A stretch of DNA of 64,000 nt from Bradyrhizobium agreste (GTDB taxonomy: Bacteria; Pseudomonadota; Alphaproteobacteria; Rhizobiales; Xanthobacteraceae), in the NCBI RefSeq assembly GCF_016031625.1, contig NZ_JACCHP010000018.1, forward strand, positions 1 through 64,000, in the 5' to 3' direction. The position numbers and the translations under genes were made by a program. Every line of letters starts with the position of its first letter. Positions within the stretch are counted from its first letter, which is position 1. Under the pieces are notes generated by a model. The model was not told the origin of the DNA. It worked only from the letters and a program-made list of their open reading frames with translations, and did not search any database. Of this stretch, positions 27,700 to 36,482 are shown in pieces.

Positions 27700-29025
27700 T
27701 CACCCGGAGATCCGCGCGTCTGCGACCGCCTTCTTGAACAGGGCGTTCATGGCGTCCGCGATGCCCTGCGTCGGGCTGACCTCGAAATACAGGTCCGGTG
27801 AAGCGCAGCTCTGCATGTTCTGTGCGATCTGGCTGTTCGGCGAGGGGCCATAGGGACCGGCATTGAACGGATCGATCCATTTCACGTACCAGGAGTTGGT
27901 CGGCAGCGCGAGATACGTCGTGTACAACACCGCGATCTTGACCCCGCGATCCTTCATCGTCTTGCAAAGCGCAGGGTTGAGCGGCGACTGGCAGCGCGTG
28001 CTGCCCGAGAGCGGTTTCAGGCATCCGGTGTTGCTCTCGTCGGCAACGCCGTCAGACACAAAGAACAGATATTTGAGCGGACTGGACGACGTTCCGCTTC
28101 CGGGTGAACTGATCTCGTTGTTCATTGCAGGAAATATCGCGGTGAACGCGGTGTCCTGATCGTTATTCTCATTCTGGCCGTTCACCGACATCAAATCGAT
28201 GTTGTTCGCGGCCGATTTGGCGCTGGACAGAGAAGCCGACAACGAGAACAGGCTGCGCAGGCCGAGCGTGCCGGCGGAGGCGCCGAAATCGTAGATCGCC
28301 ATTCTGAACTGGTTTGAATAGGTTTCGGTCGCGCTCGCCGTGTCCATCAACGACGCCGTCGCGCTCCGAAGCACGTCGATCCGGGTGGTCACGCCAAGCT
28401 TCTTGGCAAGATCGTAATAGTTGTTCTTGTCGTTGAGATCGTGGCAGGCGAAAGCGCACTTGTCCGACGTGTTGTTGACCATCTTCTGCACGTCGGCCGG
28501 GGTCGCACCGACGCCCATCGACGGCGAATTGTCCAGCAGCAGATAGAAATCGATATAGAGCGGCATGCTGGCCGTCGCCTTCGACGTGCCGCTCAACGTC
28601 AGCACGGACTTGCCGATCACGCCGAGAAACATGGTGTTCATTGTTGCGGTGAACGAAACCGTCGCGGTGACGGTCGAGCCTGACTTGACCACGGTCGGCG
28701 TGAGGCCGGTCAGCGTGTAGCCGGACTGACTGGCGCGATTGGCATTGAAGATGTTCGTGGCATCCGTGACGCCGACCGAAATCGAGCCGTCCGCAGTCAT
28801 GTTGCCGGCGGCCTTGAAGGCGGGCGAGGCCTTGGCGATCGAGCCGACACTGGCGGCATCCGCCGCGGCCTGAAGCTTGGACCTTATCAGCGTTGCGCGC
28901 GAATAGTCGATGGCGCAGCCGACCGCACTGATCAGGGGAACGCAGGCGAGAGCGAAAATCACCGCGATATTGCCGCCCCGGTCGTGGACGAACCGGCGGA
29001 AGAGAACCGAAAGCGCAGCGCGCAT
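27700..29025 (-). CDS. TadE/TadG-like protein with vWA domain
   Basis: A 441-residue protein with an N-terminal TadG-type segment (RRFVHDRGGNIAVIFALACVPLISAVGCAIDYSR; membrane helix about 18-40) followed by a von Willebrand A domain with MIDAS residues D165, S167 and S169 (DNSPSM). TadG-type proteins belong to Flp/Tad pilus assembly, with the vWA part outside the membrane. No other tad genes are in the window, so this is an isolated member. It is convergent with argJ, with a 12-bp gap. Confidence 0.88.
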   Translation of the reverse strand: MRAALSVLFRRFVHDRGGNIAVIFALACVPLISAVGCAIDYSRATLIRSKLQAAADAASVGSIAKASPAFKAAGNMTADGSISVGVTDATNIFNANRASQSGYTLTGLTPTVVKSGSTVTATVSFTATMNTMFLGVIGKSVLTLSGTSKATASMPLYIDFYLLLDNSPSMGVGATPADVQKMVNNTSDKCAFACHDLNDKNNYYDLAKKLGVTTRIDVLRSATASLMDTASATETYSNQFRMAIYDFGASAGTLGLRSLFSLSASLSSAKSAANNIDLMSVNGQNENNDQDTAFTAIFPAMNNEISSPGSGTSSSPLKYLFFVSDGVADESNTGCLKPLSGSTRCQSPLNPALCKTMKDRGVKIAVLYTTYLALPTNSWYVKWIDPFNAGPYGPSPNSQIAQNMQSCASPDLYFEVSPTQGIADAMNALFKKAVADARISG

Positions 29026-29163
29026 GGATTGACCTGGAGTGGTTTAAAGAGTTCCCACTCTAGGAACTGCGGATTAAATATGACTTATGGGGACCTTGGA
29101 AACTTGGACTGCAACGAGGTTAACAAACCGTTGCGGTCGATCTTCAGCGAGCGACAGACACGC

Positions 29164-29574
29164 ATGGCCGATCTCAAACTGACACTGGTGGTGGCCTGCG
29201 CGCTTGTTGACGCCGACAAGCGCGTCCTGATCGCGCAGCGCCCCGAGGGCAAGGCGTTGGCGGGCCTGTGGGAATTCCCCGGCGGCAAGCTCGAGCCGGG
29301 CGAACGGCCGGAGCAGAGCCTGATCCGCGAGCTCCACGAGGAGCTCGGCATCGAAGTCGCCGAGCCGTGCCTCGCGCCGCTGACTTTCGCCAGCTACGGT
29401 TACGAGACCTTCCATCTCCTGATGCCGCTCTACATCTGCCGACGCTGGGAGGGGATGGTTACCGCACGCGAGGGCCAGAACCTCGCCTGGGTCCGCGCCA
29501 ACAAGCTGCGAGACTATCCGATGCCGCCCGCGGACATTCCGCTGATCCCGCATCTGATCGATTTGTTGATGTGA
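29164..29574 (+). CDS. mutT: Nudix (deoxy)nucleoside triphosphate pyrophosphohydrolase, MutT-like
   Basis: A 136-residue Nudix hydrolase. The Nudix box runs from about residue 40 to 63 (G-X5-E-X7-REL-X2-ELGI, all catalytic glutamates present). MutT cleans 8-oxo-dGTP from the nucleotide pool. The IAQRPEGKALAGLWEFPGGK context is typical of MutT. The ATG at 29164 was chosen because homology begins at MADLKL; the frame is open further upstream. It is divergent from the TadG-like gene. Confidence 0.9.
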   Translation: MADLKLTLVVACALVDADKRVLIAQRPEGKALAGLWEFPGGKLEPGERPEQSLIRELHEELGIEVAEPCLAPLTFASYGYETFHLLMPLYICRRWEGMVTAREGQNLAWVRANKLRDYPMPPADIPLIPHLIDLLM

Positions 29575-29588
29575 TGATGCTCTTGCGT

Positions 29589-29665
29589 CGTCATTCCGGG
29601 GCGCGCGAGCGAACCCGGAATCTCGAGATTCCGGGTTCGATGCTACGCATCGCCCCGGAATGACG
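29589..29665. repeat. Palindromic intergenic repeat, family A (copy 2)
   Basis: The same family as 4974-5053: bounded by CGTCATTCCGGGGCG and CGCCCCGGAATGACG with an identical core around CGGAATCTCGAGATTCCG. Again between convergent genes. Confidence 0.85.
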
Positions 29666-29674
29666 GTGCTAGAC

Positions 29675-30523
29675 TTACGTCCTCCCCGCCTTCTTCACCG
29701 CCTCCGCCAGGCTTGCTTTCGCCGATCCCGGCTTGAGCGGCTGCTGCTGGCTCGCATGCGGGGCCCAGCCCGAGAGCCAGATGATGTCGAACGTCGCGCG
29801 GATACGGCCGTCGGGATCGGCAAAGCGCTCCGCGTAGATCTCGGCCATCCGCAGCAGCGTCGCACGGCGCGTCGGCGTTCGCCGTCGCTCGATCAGCACA
29901 TTGGCTGCGCCCATGCGGCGCAGATCCTGCATCAAGGCGAACGCATTTCCGTAGCGCACCACGACACGATCGACGTCGGTCACCGGCAGTGCAAAGCCCG
30001 CCCGCTGCAATAGCGCGCCGATATCGCGGAGGTCGGCGAACGGTGCGACACGCGGCGATACGCCGCCCTCGCATTCGGCTTCCGCCGCGGCAAAGGCCTG
30101 CCGCAGCTCGGTCAGGCTGTCGCCGCCAATCATAGCGGCGAGCAAGAGCCCGTCCGGCTTCAGCGCCCGACGAACCTGCGCCAGCACGCCGGGAAGATCG
30201 TTGACGAATTGCAGCGCCAGCGCCGAGACGACGAGATCGAGGCTTTCCGGCGCGAAAGGCAGCTTCTCCGCGCCGGCCGCGTCGAGCGCGATGTGTTCGA
30301 TGGAGGGAAGCCGCGTGCGCAACGCCGCCAACCCCACGCCGGGCGTCCAGAGGTCGGCGGGAGCGTGAAACTCCCGCATCACTGCCGCCAACCGGTCGGA
30401 CATGTCCTCGGCAGCGCGGTCGAGCAGGAAGCTCACGGGCCCTTGCGCCTGCGCACGCCGCTGCCGTGCGTGCAGCAAGGCGCGATCGAACAAGGCGGGC
30501 GGGATTTGAGCGGTCTGGACCAT
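29675..30523 (-). CDS. SAM-dependent methyltransferase, BioC/NDUFAF5-like
   Basis: A 282-residue protein whose N-terminus (PPALFDRALLHARQRRA) and central LPFAPESLDLVVSALALQFVNDLPGVL region match the BioC-related family that includes mitochondrial NDUFAF5, an assembly factor hydroxylating or modifying complex I. The usual glycine-rich motif I is weak here (about 60-75). Start ATG at 30523. It is divergent from comF with a gap of 64 bp. Exact substrate unknown. Confidence 0.82.
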   Translation of the reverse strand: MVQTAQIPPALFDRALLHARQRRAQAQGPVSFLLDRAAEDMSDRLAAVMREFHAPADLWTPGVGLAALRTRLPSIEHIALDAAGAEKLPFAPESLDLVVSALALQFVNDLPGVLAQVRRALKPDGLLLAAMIGGDSLTELRQAFAAAEAECEGGVSPRVAPFADLRDIGALLQRAGFALPVTDVDRVVVRYGNAFALMQDLRRMGAANVLIERRRTPTRRATLLRMAEIYAERFADPDGRIRATFDIIWLSGWAPHASQQQPLKPGSAKASLAEAVKKAGRT

Positions 30524-30587
30524 GCCGCTGGTTACGCCGATCTCCGCGGTTCTGGCAATCCGCTGCGTGCAGCGTTAGCCTCCGCAC

Positions 30588-31397
30588 ATGGACGCCGACG
30601 CCACCCCCATCCGTTCCATTGCCGCACCGCTGCGGACCGCGTGGACGACCGGCCGCCACGTGCTGGCGCGGGCGGCGCGGCTGGCGCTCGACATCGCGCT
30701 GCCGACACAGTGCGTATCCTGCCAGGAGCCGGTCGACGGCGAGGGCGTTTGCGCCTCGTGCTGGGCCCGGCTGTCGTTCATCGAAAGGCCCTATTGCCCT
30801 CGGCTCGGCATTCCTTTCGTTTATGATCCCGGCCCGGAGATGCTGTCGATGGAGGCGATCGCGAGCCCGCCGGCCTACCAGCGCGCCCGCGCGGCGGTGC
30901 GCTATGACGACGTCGCGCGCACGCTGGTGCATGCGCTGAAGTACCAGGACCGCACCGATCTGGCACCGGCCATGGGCCGCTGGATGGCGCGTGCCGGCGG
31001 CGAGTTGCTGACCGGCGCCGACATGCTGGTGCCCGTGCCCCTGCATTGGCGGCGGGCCTGGCGGCGCCGCTACAACCAGTCCGGAGCGCTCGCCCGTGTG
31101 ATCGAGCGGCAGAGCGGGGTCAGGGTGCGAGGCGACGTGCTGCGGCGGGTCCGTGCCACCGAGCAGCAGATCGGCCTGTCGCGAGCCCAGCGCGCCACCA
31201 ATGTGCAGGGCGCATTCCAGGTATCTGCCGACCGGCAGGCCGAGGTCCAGGGCCGCCGCGTTGTCCTGATCGACGATGTCCTGACGTCAGGGGCGACGCT
31301 CGATGCCTGCGCGCGAGCCCTGCTCCGTGCCAAGGCGGCCCAGGTCGACGTGCTGGTCTTTGCCCGGGTTGTCGAGAGCGGCCCCCGTCCCATATAA
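30588..31397 (+). CDS. comF: ComF family protein
   Basis: A 269-residue protein with an N-terminal double-zinc-ribbon-like element (C42, C45, C55, C58) and a C-terminal phosphoribosyltransferase domain with the PRPP motif VVLIDDVLTSGATL. ComF proteins are linked to DNA uptake in competent bacteria, but are widespread in non-competent ones where the role is unclear. It precedes the glutaredoxin gene by 35 bp. Confidence 0.9.
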   Translation: MDADATPIRSIAAPLRTAWTTGRHVLARAARLALDIALPTQCVSCQEPVDGEGVCASCWARLSFIERPYCPRLGIPFVYDPGPEMLSMEAIASPPAYQRARAAVRYDDVARTLVHALKYQDRTDLAPAMGRWMARAGGELLTGADMLVPVPLHWRRAWRRRYNQSGALARVIERQSGVRVRGDVLRRVRATEQQIGLSRAQRATNVQGAFQVSADRQAEVQGRRVVLIDDVLTSGATLDACARALLRAKAAQVDVLVFARVVESGPRPI

Positions 31398-31432
31398 TTC
31401 AATGAATTCATGACATGAGAGCGCCAGACGAA

Positions 31433-31708
31433 ATGACTGCTGCTGTCGAGATCTACACCCGGCCAGGCTGCGGCTATTGTTCCGCCGCCAAGTCGCTGCT
31501 GACCCGCAAGAAGGCGACCTTCACCGAATTCGACGTCGCCAAGAACCCGTCTTGGCGCCAGGAAATGTACGGCCGCGCCGGCCAAGGTTCGACGTTCCCG
31601 CAGATCTGGATCGGCGGCGCCCATGTCGGCGGCTGCGATGATCTCTACGCGCTCGACCGCGAAGGCAAGCTCGACGGCATGCTCGAAAGCATCAAGGCGG
31701 TGTCATGA
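31433..31708 (+). CDS. grxC: Glutaredoxin 3
   Basis: A 91-residue dithiol glutaredoxin with CGYC active site at Cys13-Cys16, the cis-Pro TFPQIWI and the GGCDDL glutathione-binding loop. It reduces protein and low-molecular disulfides with glutathione. The ATG at 31433 fits the family start; an upstream ATG at 31415 is also in frame. The stop codon overlaps the next gene by ATGA, indicating coupling with the nitrilase-type gene. Confidence 0.93.
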   Translation: MTAAVEIYTRPGCGYCSAAKSLLTRKKATFTEFDVAKNPSWRQEMYGRAGQGSTFPQIWIGGAHVGGCDDLYALDREGKLDGMLESIKAVS

Positions 31709-32583
31709 GCGAGAACGGCACGTTCACCGCCGCCATGGTGCAGATGCGCACCGGCCTGATGCCGGGGCCGAGCCTCGAGCAGGCCACGAAGCTGATCCGG
31801 CAGGCTGCGGCCAATGGCGCCGATTACGTGCAGACGCCCGAAGTCAGTAACATGATGCAGCTGAACCGCAAGGCATTGTTCGAGCATCTCCAGAGCGAAG
31901 AGGACGACACCTCGCTAAAGGCCTACCGTGCGCTGGCGGCGGAGCTGCAGATTCATCTCCATGTCGGCTCGCTGGCGCTGCGCTTTTCACCGGAGAAGGC
32001 CGTCAACCGCTCCTTCCTGATCGGGCCCGAGGGCAACGTGCTCGCGAGCTACGACAAGATCCACATGTTCGACATCGAGCTGCCGGACGGCGAGAGCTAT
32101 CGGGAATCCGCCAATTACCAGCCGGGCGAGACCGCCGTGATCTCCGATCTGCCCTGGGGACGCATCGGGCTGACGATCTGCTACGACGTGCGCTTCCCCG
32201 CGCTGTACCGCGCGCTCGCCGAAAGCGGCGCATACTTCATCACCGTGCCCTCGGCGTTCACCCGCAAGACCGGCGAAGCGCATTGGCACGTGCTGCTGCG
32301 CGCCCGCGCGATCGAGACCGGCTGCTTCATCTTTGCCGCGGCTCAGGCAGGGCTGCACGAGAACAAGCGCGAGACCTATGGTCACTCCCTGATCATCGAC
32401 CCCTGGGGCGAGATCCTCGCCGAGGGCGACGTTGAGCCCGGCATCATCATGGCCAAGATCGACCCGGCCAGGGTCGAGACCGCGCGCCGAGCGATTCCCT
32501 CGCTCCAGCACGGCCGCCGCTTCGGCGTCTCCGACCCCAAGGCGGGGCCGGACCATTTGCACCTCGTGCGGGGATCGGCATGA
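31705..32583 (+). CDS. Carbon-nitrogen hydrolase (Nit1-like)
   Basis: A 292-residue nitrilase-superfamily amidase. The catalytic Glu46, Lys118 and Cys159 (LTICYDVRFP) are present. Sequence style is that of Nit1/NitFhit-type amidases that hydrolyse deaminated glutathione; being wedged after glutaredoxin supports a glutathione-repair role, though omega-amidase activity is possible. It overlaps both neighbours by 4 bp. Confidence 0.9.
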   Translation: MSENGTFTAAMVQMRTGLMPGPSLEQATKLIRQAAANGADYVQTPEVSNMMQLNRKALFEHLQSEEDDTSLKAYRALAAELQIHLHVGSLALRFSPEKAVNRSFLIGPEGNVLASYDKIHMFDIELPDGESYRESANYQPGETAVISDLPWGRIGLTICYDVRFPALYRALAESGAYFITVPSAFTRKTGEAHWHVLLRARAIETGCFIFAAAQAGLHENKRETYGHSLIIDPWGEILAEGDVEPGIIMAKIDPARVETARRAIPSLQHGRRFGVSDPKAGPDHLHLVRGSA

Positions 32584-33062
32584 TCCGCTACGCGCTGCGC
32601 TGCGACCGCGACCATGACTTCGAGAGCTGGTTCCAGAGTTCGTCCGCCTATGATTCGCAGGTGAGGCGGAAGCTCGTGACCTGCCCGATCTGCGGCTCAG
32701 CCAAGGTCGGCAAGGCGATCATGGCGCCGCGCATCGTCGGCAAGAAGGGGCGCGGTCGCGCCACACCGCCGCCGGAGCCCGTGGCTGCGACCACGCCCGA
32801 GGCTGCGCCGTCAGGGCCGACCTCGCTGCTGATGGCGCAGGAGCGCGAGCTGCGCGCCAAGCTGAAAGAGTTGCGCGATCATATCGTCAAGAACGCCGAC
32901 AATGTCGGCGACCGCTTTGCCAACGAAGCGCGCGCCATGCATTACGGCGACAAGGAGCACCGCCCGATCTACGGCGAGGCCTCGCCCGAAGAGGCGAAGT
33001 CGCTGATCGAGGAAGGCATCGAGGTGTCGCCGCTGCCGACCCTGCCGGAAGACAGGAACTAG
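32580..33062 (+). CDS. DUF1178 family protein
   Basis: A 160-residue protein starting MIRYALRCDRDHDFESWF, with a CPICGS zinc-ribbon-like element at about 38-43 and a charged helical C-terminus (EERELRAKLKELRDH region). The domain is common in alphaproteobacteria and has no known function. ATGA overlap with the nitrilase gene suggests a shared process. Its end overlaps the convergent EamA gene by 4 bp. Confidence 0.88.
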   Translation: MIRYALRCDRDHDFESWFQSSSAYDSQVRRKLVTCPICGSAKVGKAIMAPRIVGKKGRGRATPPPEPVAATTPEAAPSGPTSLLMAQERELRAKLKELRDHIVKNADNVGDRFANEARAMHYGDKEHRPIYGEASPEEAKSLIEEGIEVSPLPTLPEDRN

Positions 33063-33958
33063 GCTCCCACCAGCACCGCAACGCCGATCACGATCAGCGC
33101 GATGCCAAGAATCTCGCGTGGCGCGACCGGCTGCTTGAACGAGTAATAGGCAACGGCTTGCGCGAACAGCACCTCGATCAGCGCGAGCGTGCGGACATTG
33201 GCGGCGGCCGTCAGCGCAAAGGCAAGGAACCAGAATTGCGAGGCGAAGGCGCCGATGAAGCCCGCGAGCATCGACGGTCGCCATAACCCGAGGATTCCGC
33301 GCAGCACATCCGGCGCGCGCCAGAGCAGATAGATCGTCAGCACCAGCGTCTGCACGAACAGGCCGAGCACCAGCGTGATTGACGCCGCGGTCACGAAGGA
33401 CACGCCGGGCACATTGATGATGGCGCCGCGAAAGCCGACCGCAGAGAGTGCGAAGGCCGCGGCCGCGACAAGGCCCGTGATGGTCGGCTTCAGCTCCGCA
33501 AAGCTCTTCTCGCCGCCGGGACGGAGCGCGGTGATGACCACGCCGATGGTGGCGATCACGATCGCCAGCACCTTCAGCCAGGTCAGGTGATCGCCGAGGA
33601 AGACGAAGCCGAAGATCGCGGTCTGGATCGCCTCAGTCTTCAGGTAGGCCGTCGTCACGACAAAGGAGCGGTCGTTCATCGCGAGCAGCATCAGGCCGGT
33701 GGCGACGATCTGGCTGAGCGCGCCCAAGAGCAGCCATGGCCAGAACACGGCCGGCGGCGCGCTCAGATGATCGCCGGTCGCGGGCAGCACCAGCCCCAGG
33801 AACAGCAGCGAGAACGGAAAGCCGAACAGGAAGCGGATATTGGTCGCGCCCCAGGTCCCCAGCGGCTTCGTCAACGACCGCTGCATCGCATTGCGCGCGA
33901 CCTGCCCGAGCGCGGCAATGATGGTGAAGGGAATCCAGAGGCTGGCGATGCTGAACAT
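33059..33958 (-). CDS. DMT superfamily (EamA) transporter
   Basis: A 299-residue protein with about ten hydrophobic segments in two repeated halves, as expected for EamA/RhaT drug-metabolite exporters. Conserved features include TAYLKTEAIQTAIFGFVFLGD in the first half and ALIEVLFAQAVAYY in the second. The ATG at 33958 starts directly with a membrane segment; the longer frame upstream looks non-coding. Substrate unknown. Confidence 0.88.
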   Translation of the reverse strand: MFSIASLWIPFTIIAALGQVARNAMQRSLTKPLGTWGATNIRFLFGFPFSLLFLGLVLPATGDHLSAPPAVFWPWLLLGALSQIVATGLMLLAMNDRSFVVTTAYLKTEAIQTAIFGFVFLGDHLTWLKVLAIVIATIGVVITALRPGGEKSFAELKPTITGLVAAAAFALSAVGFRGAIINVPGVSFVTAASITLVLGLFVQTLVLTIYLLWRAPDVLRGILGLWRPSMLAGFIGAFASQFWFLAFALTAAANVRTLALIEVLFAQAVAYYSFKQPVAPREILGIALIVIGVAVLVGA

Positions 33959-34103
33959 GGGGTGGCGGGCGCGAGGATCCGGGCCAACGTGCCGCTGGCC
34001 GTGAAGCAGGTCAATCACACGGATGTCATGGGTGCGATGCTCTCGCAACGAACTCAGTGTCGTCCCTGCAATGCAGGGACGGCGCTTGTGATGCGGCGTC
34101 TCC

Positions 34104-34760
34104 CTAAACCTGCGGCTTTGCCGACGCGCCGCCGCCATTCCGCCGGCGATAGATCCACATCCCCATGCCCAGCACGATCGCAACCCCGAACACGGTCAGC
34201 ATCCAGATGTGCTTGCCGACATGCGCGTGACGATGCAGCCCGGCATATTCATGCAGGGCCGATACGGCCAGCACGCCCGGCAGCACATGGGCGGGCGCCC
34301 AGGCCAGGATCGCCGGAATGTTCACGGCATAGAATGTCGCGGGCGCCATGCCCAGCGCGCCGGCCGTCACCGGGACGAAAGCGCGGATCGGCGGCACGAA
34401 GCGGGCAAAGAACACGGCCCAGGTACCGAAGCGGTGGAAGAAATTCTCGCTCTCGGCGACGACGCGGGGATAATTGGTCAGCGGCCAGGCGTTGAGGATC
34501 TCGCGCTGCCGCCTGTGCCCGATCCAATAGGCCGACCCGTCGCCGAGTGCGGCACCAATTGCGGCCGCCAGGAGCACCCATGGCAGCTGCAATTCGCCGC
34601 CGGGGACCAGGGCGCTCAGCGCCAGGATGATGGTCGAGCCGGGGATCACCGATCCCACCACCGGAACCGCTTCGAGCAGCGCCGCCAGGAACAGGGTTAG
34701 ATAGGCCAGCCACGCATGGGCCGATACGAAGGCGATGAGGGGATCGAGGAACGACGTCAC
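34104..34760 (-). CDS. DedA family membrane protein
   Basis: A 218-residue SNARE-associated/DedA-type protein with about five hydrophobic segments and the family motifs EAVPVVGSVIPGSTIIL, GAALGDGSAYWIGHR and FFARFVPPIRAFVPVTAG. DedA proteins are proposed lipid scramblases/flippases important for envelope homeostasis. The GTG at 34760 is preferred because it precedes the first membrane helix at normal distance; a longer in-frame extension has no support. Confidence 0.88.
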   Translation of the reverse strand: MTSFLDPLIAFVSAHAWLAYLTLFLAALLEAVPVVGSVIPGSTIILALSALVPGGELQLPWVLLAAAIGAALGDGSAYWIGHRRQREILNAWPLTNYPRVVAESENFFHRFGTWAVFFARFVPPIRAFVPVTAGALGMAPATFYAVNIPAILAWAPAHVLPGVLAVSALHEYAGLHRHAHVGKHIWMLTVFGVAIVLGMGMWIYRRRNGGGASAKPQV

Positions 34761-35056
34761 GGCGTCTCTGATGCGACTGGAGCACTGGGGCCCAAAGCCT
34801 ACATAGGTAAGCCTATGCGGCACAGTGCCATTTGCGTGGGCAAAACTGCCTTCGTGGCAGGAAATTCCGGCGTGATTCGCAAGGCAGCCCTCCAAAAACT
34901 GCGTTCCTTGCCTATCTAAATGAAAAGACAATGGAACTTTGATTGGTGGGCGGGCTTCTGCCGGCTCGTTGTCTCTGATAGGTTGATAATCAGCACCCAG
35001 CCGCAGCCAACGTGCGAATAACCGGTTTCGGGACCGCCCGGGACCTCGGAGGATTG

Positions 35057-36055
35057 ATGACGACCGCCGCCCTGTCCAAAGTTGAGGAAGTTTCCGGCCT
35101 GCCCGACATGAAGGTGTCGGTGCGCCAGGTGTTCGGGATCGACAGCGATCTCGAAGTCCCGGCCTATTCCGAAGTCGATCCTCACGTGCCCGAAGTCGAT
35201 TCCGACTATCGCTTCGATCGCGCCACCACGCTGGCCATTCTCGCCGGCTTTGCCAAGAACCGCCGTGTGATGGTCACCGGCTATCACGGCACCGGCAAAT
35301 CCACCCATATCGAGCAGGTCGCTGCCCGCCTGAACTGGCCCTGCGTGCGCGTCAACCTCGACAGCCATATCAGCCGTATCGACCTCGTCGGCAAGGATTC
35401 CATCGTGGTGCGCGACGGCAAGCAGGTCACCGAATTCCGCGACGGCATCCTGCCCTGGGCGCTGCAGAACAACGTCGCGCTGGTGTTCGACGAATACGAC
35501 GCCGGCCGCCCCGACGTGATGTTCGTGATCCAGCGCGTGCTGGAGGTCTCGGGTCGCCTGACGCTGCTCGACCAGAACAAGGTGATCAAGCCGCATCCGG
35601 CCTTCCGGCTGTTCGCCACCGCCAACACCGTCGGCCTCGGCGACACCTCGGGCCTCTATCACGGCACCCAGCAGATCAACCAGGGCCAGATGGACCGCTG
35701 GTCGATCGTCACCACGCTGAACTATCTCAGCCACGACGAGGAAGTCGAGATCGTGCTGGCCAAGGCCAAGCACTATCGCAGCCAGGAGGGCCGCGACATC
35801 GTCAACAAGATGGTGCGCCTCGCCGACCTCACGCGCAACGCCTTCGCCAATGGCGATCTGTCGACGGTGATGAGCCCGCGCACGGTGATCACCTGGGCGG
35901 AAAACTCCGACATCTTCGGCGATATCGGCTTTGCGTTCCGCGTCACCTTCCTCAACAAATGCGATGAGCTCGAACGGCCCCTGGTCGCCGAGTTCTACCA
36001 GCGCTGCTTCAATGCGGAGCTGCCGGAATCGGCGGTCAACGTGGCGCTCAGCTGA
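35057..36055 (+). CDS. cobS: Cobaltochelatase subunit CobS
   Basis: A 332-residue AAA+ ATPase subunit of the aerobic cobaltochelatase (CobNST) that inserts cobalt into hydrogenobyrinate a,c-diamide. Walker A is GYHGTGKST at 75-83 and Walker B is LVFDEYDAG. The N-terminus MKVSVRQVFGID.DLEVPA is typical of CobS. GGAGG precedes the ATG at 35057. Followed by a GNAT gene and cobT on the same strand; CobN is not in the window. Confidence 0.95.
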   Translation: MTTAALSKVEEVSGLPDMKVSVRQVFGIDSDLEVPAYSEVDPHVPEVDSDYRFDRATTLAILAGFAKNRRVMVTGYHGTGKSTHIEQVAARLNWPCVRVNLDSHISRIDLVGKDSIVVRDGKQVTEFRDGILPWALQNNVALVFDEYDAGRPDVMFVIQRVLEVSGRLTLLDQNKVIKPHPAFRLFATANTVGLGDTSGLYHGTQQINQGQMDRWSIVTTLNYLSHDEEVEIVLAKAKHYRSQEGRDIVNKMVRLADLTRNAFANGDLSTVMSPRTVITWAENSDIFGDIGFAFRVTFLNKCDELERPLVAEFYQRCFNAELPESAVNVALS

Positions 36056-36071
36056 CCCCGATGATCTGACA

Positions 36072-36482
36072 ATGCCAACCATCACCGTCGAGCGCACCAT
36101 TGGTACCACCAAGAAGGCTGTGCTCGCCGGTCTCGGCGCTTACAACGACGAGAAGTTTGGGAAGCAGAAGGTCAAGAGCATCGCGGTTTCGCTGAAGGAC
36201 GGCCGCAAGATCGTCGGCGGCATCGTCGGTCAGCTCTGGTCCACGGTTCTGTTCATCCAGTATTTCTGGATCGACCACAGGCAGCGCGGCAAGGGGCACG
36301 GCACGAAGCTGATCGCGGCGATCGAGGACGAGGCAAGACGGCTCGGCGCGATCCGAGCCCATGTCGATACGATGAGTTTCCAGGCGCCGGGCTTCTATCG
36401 TTCTTGCGGGTACCAGGAATTCGGCACCATCGACGGCTATCCCGGCGGCGTGACGCGCCATTCGTTTACGAAGTCGCTATGA
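36072..36482 (+). CDS. GNAT family N-acetyltransferase
   Basis: A 136-residue GNAT protein with the acetyl-CoA pyrophosphate-binding RGKGHGTKL (72-80) after strand FIQYFWID, and a C-terminal GFYRSCGYQEFG motif. It lies 16 bp after cobS and overlaps cobT by ATGA, so it is inside the cobalt chelatase unit. Target unknown; a role in cobalamin metabolism is not indicated by the sequence itself. Confidence 0.9.
   Translation: MPTITVERTIGTTKKAVLAGLGAYNDEKFGKQKVKSIAVSLKDGRKIVGGIVGQLWSTVLFIQYFWIDHRQRGKGHGTKLIAAIEDEARRLGAIRAHVDTMSFQAPGFYRSCGYQEFGTIDGYPGGVTRHSFTKSL

Noticed and set aside
34761..35056. Possible cobalamin riboswitch before cobS
   Set aside because: No B12-box-like conserved sequence or convincing multi-stem fold was seen in the leader.
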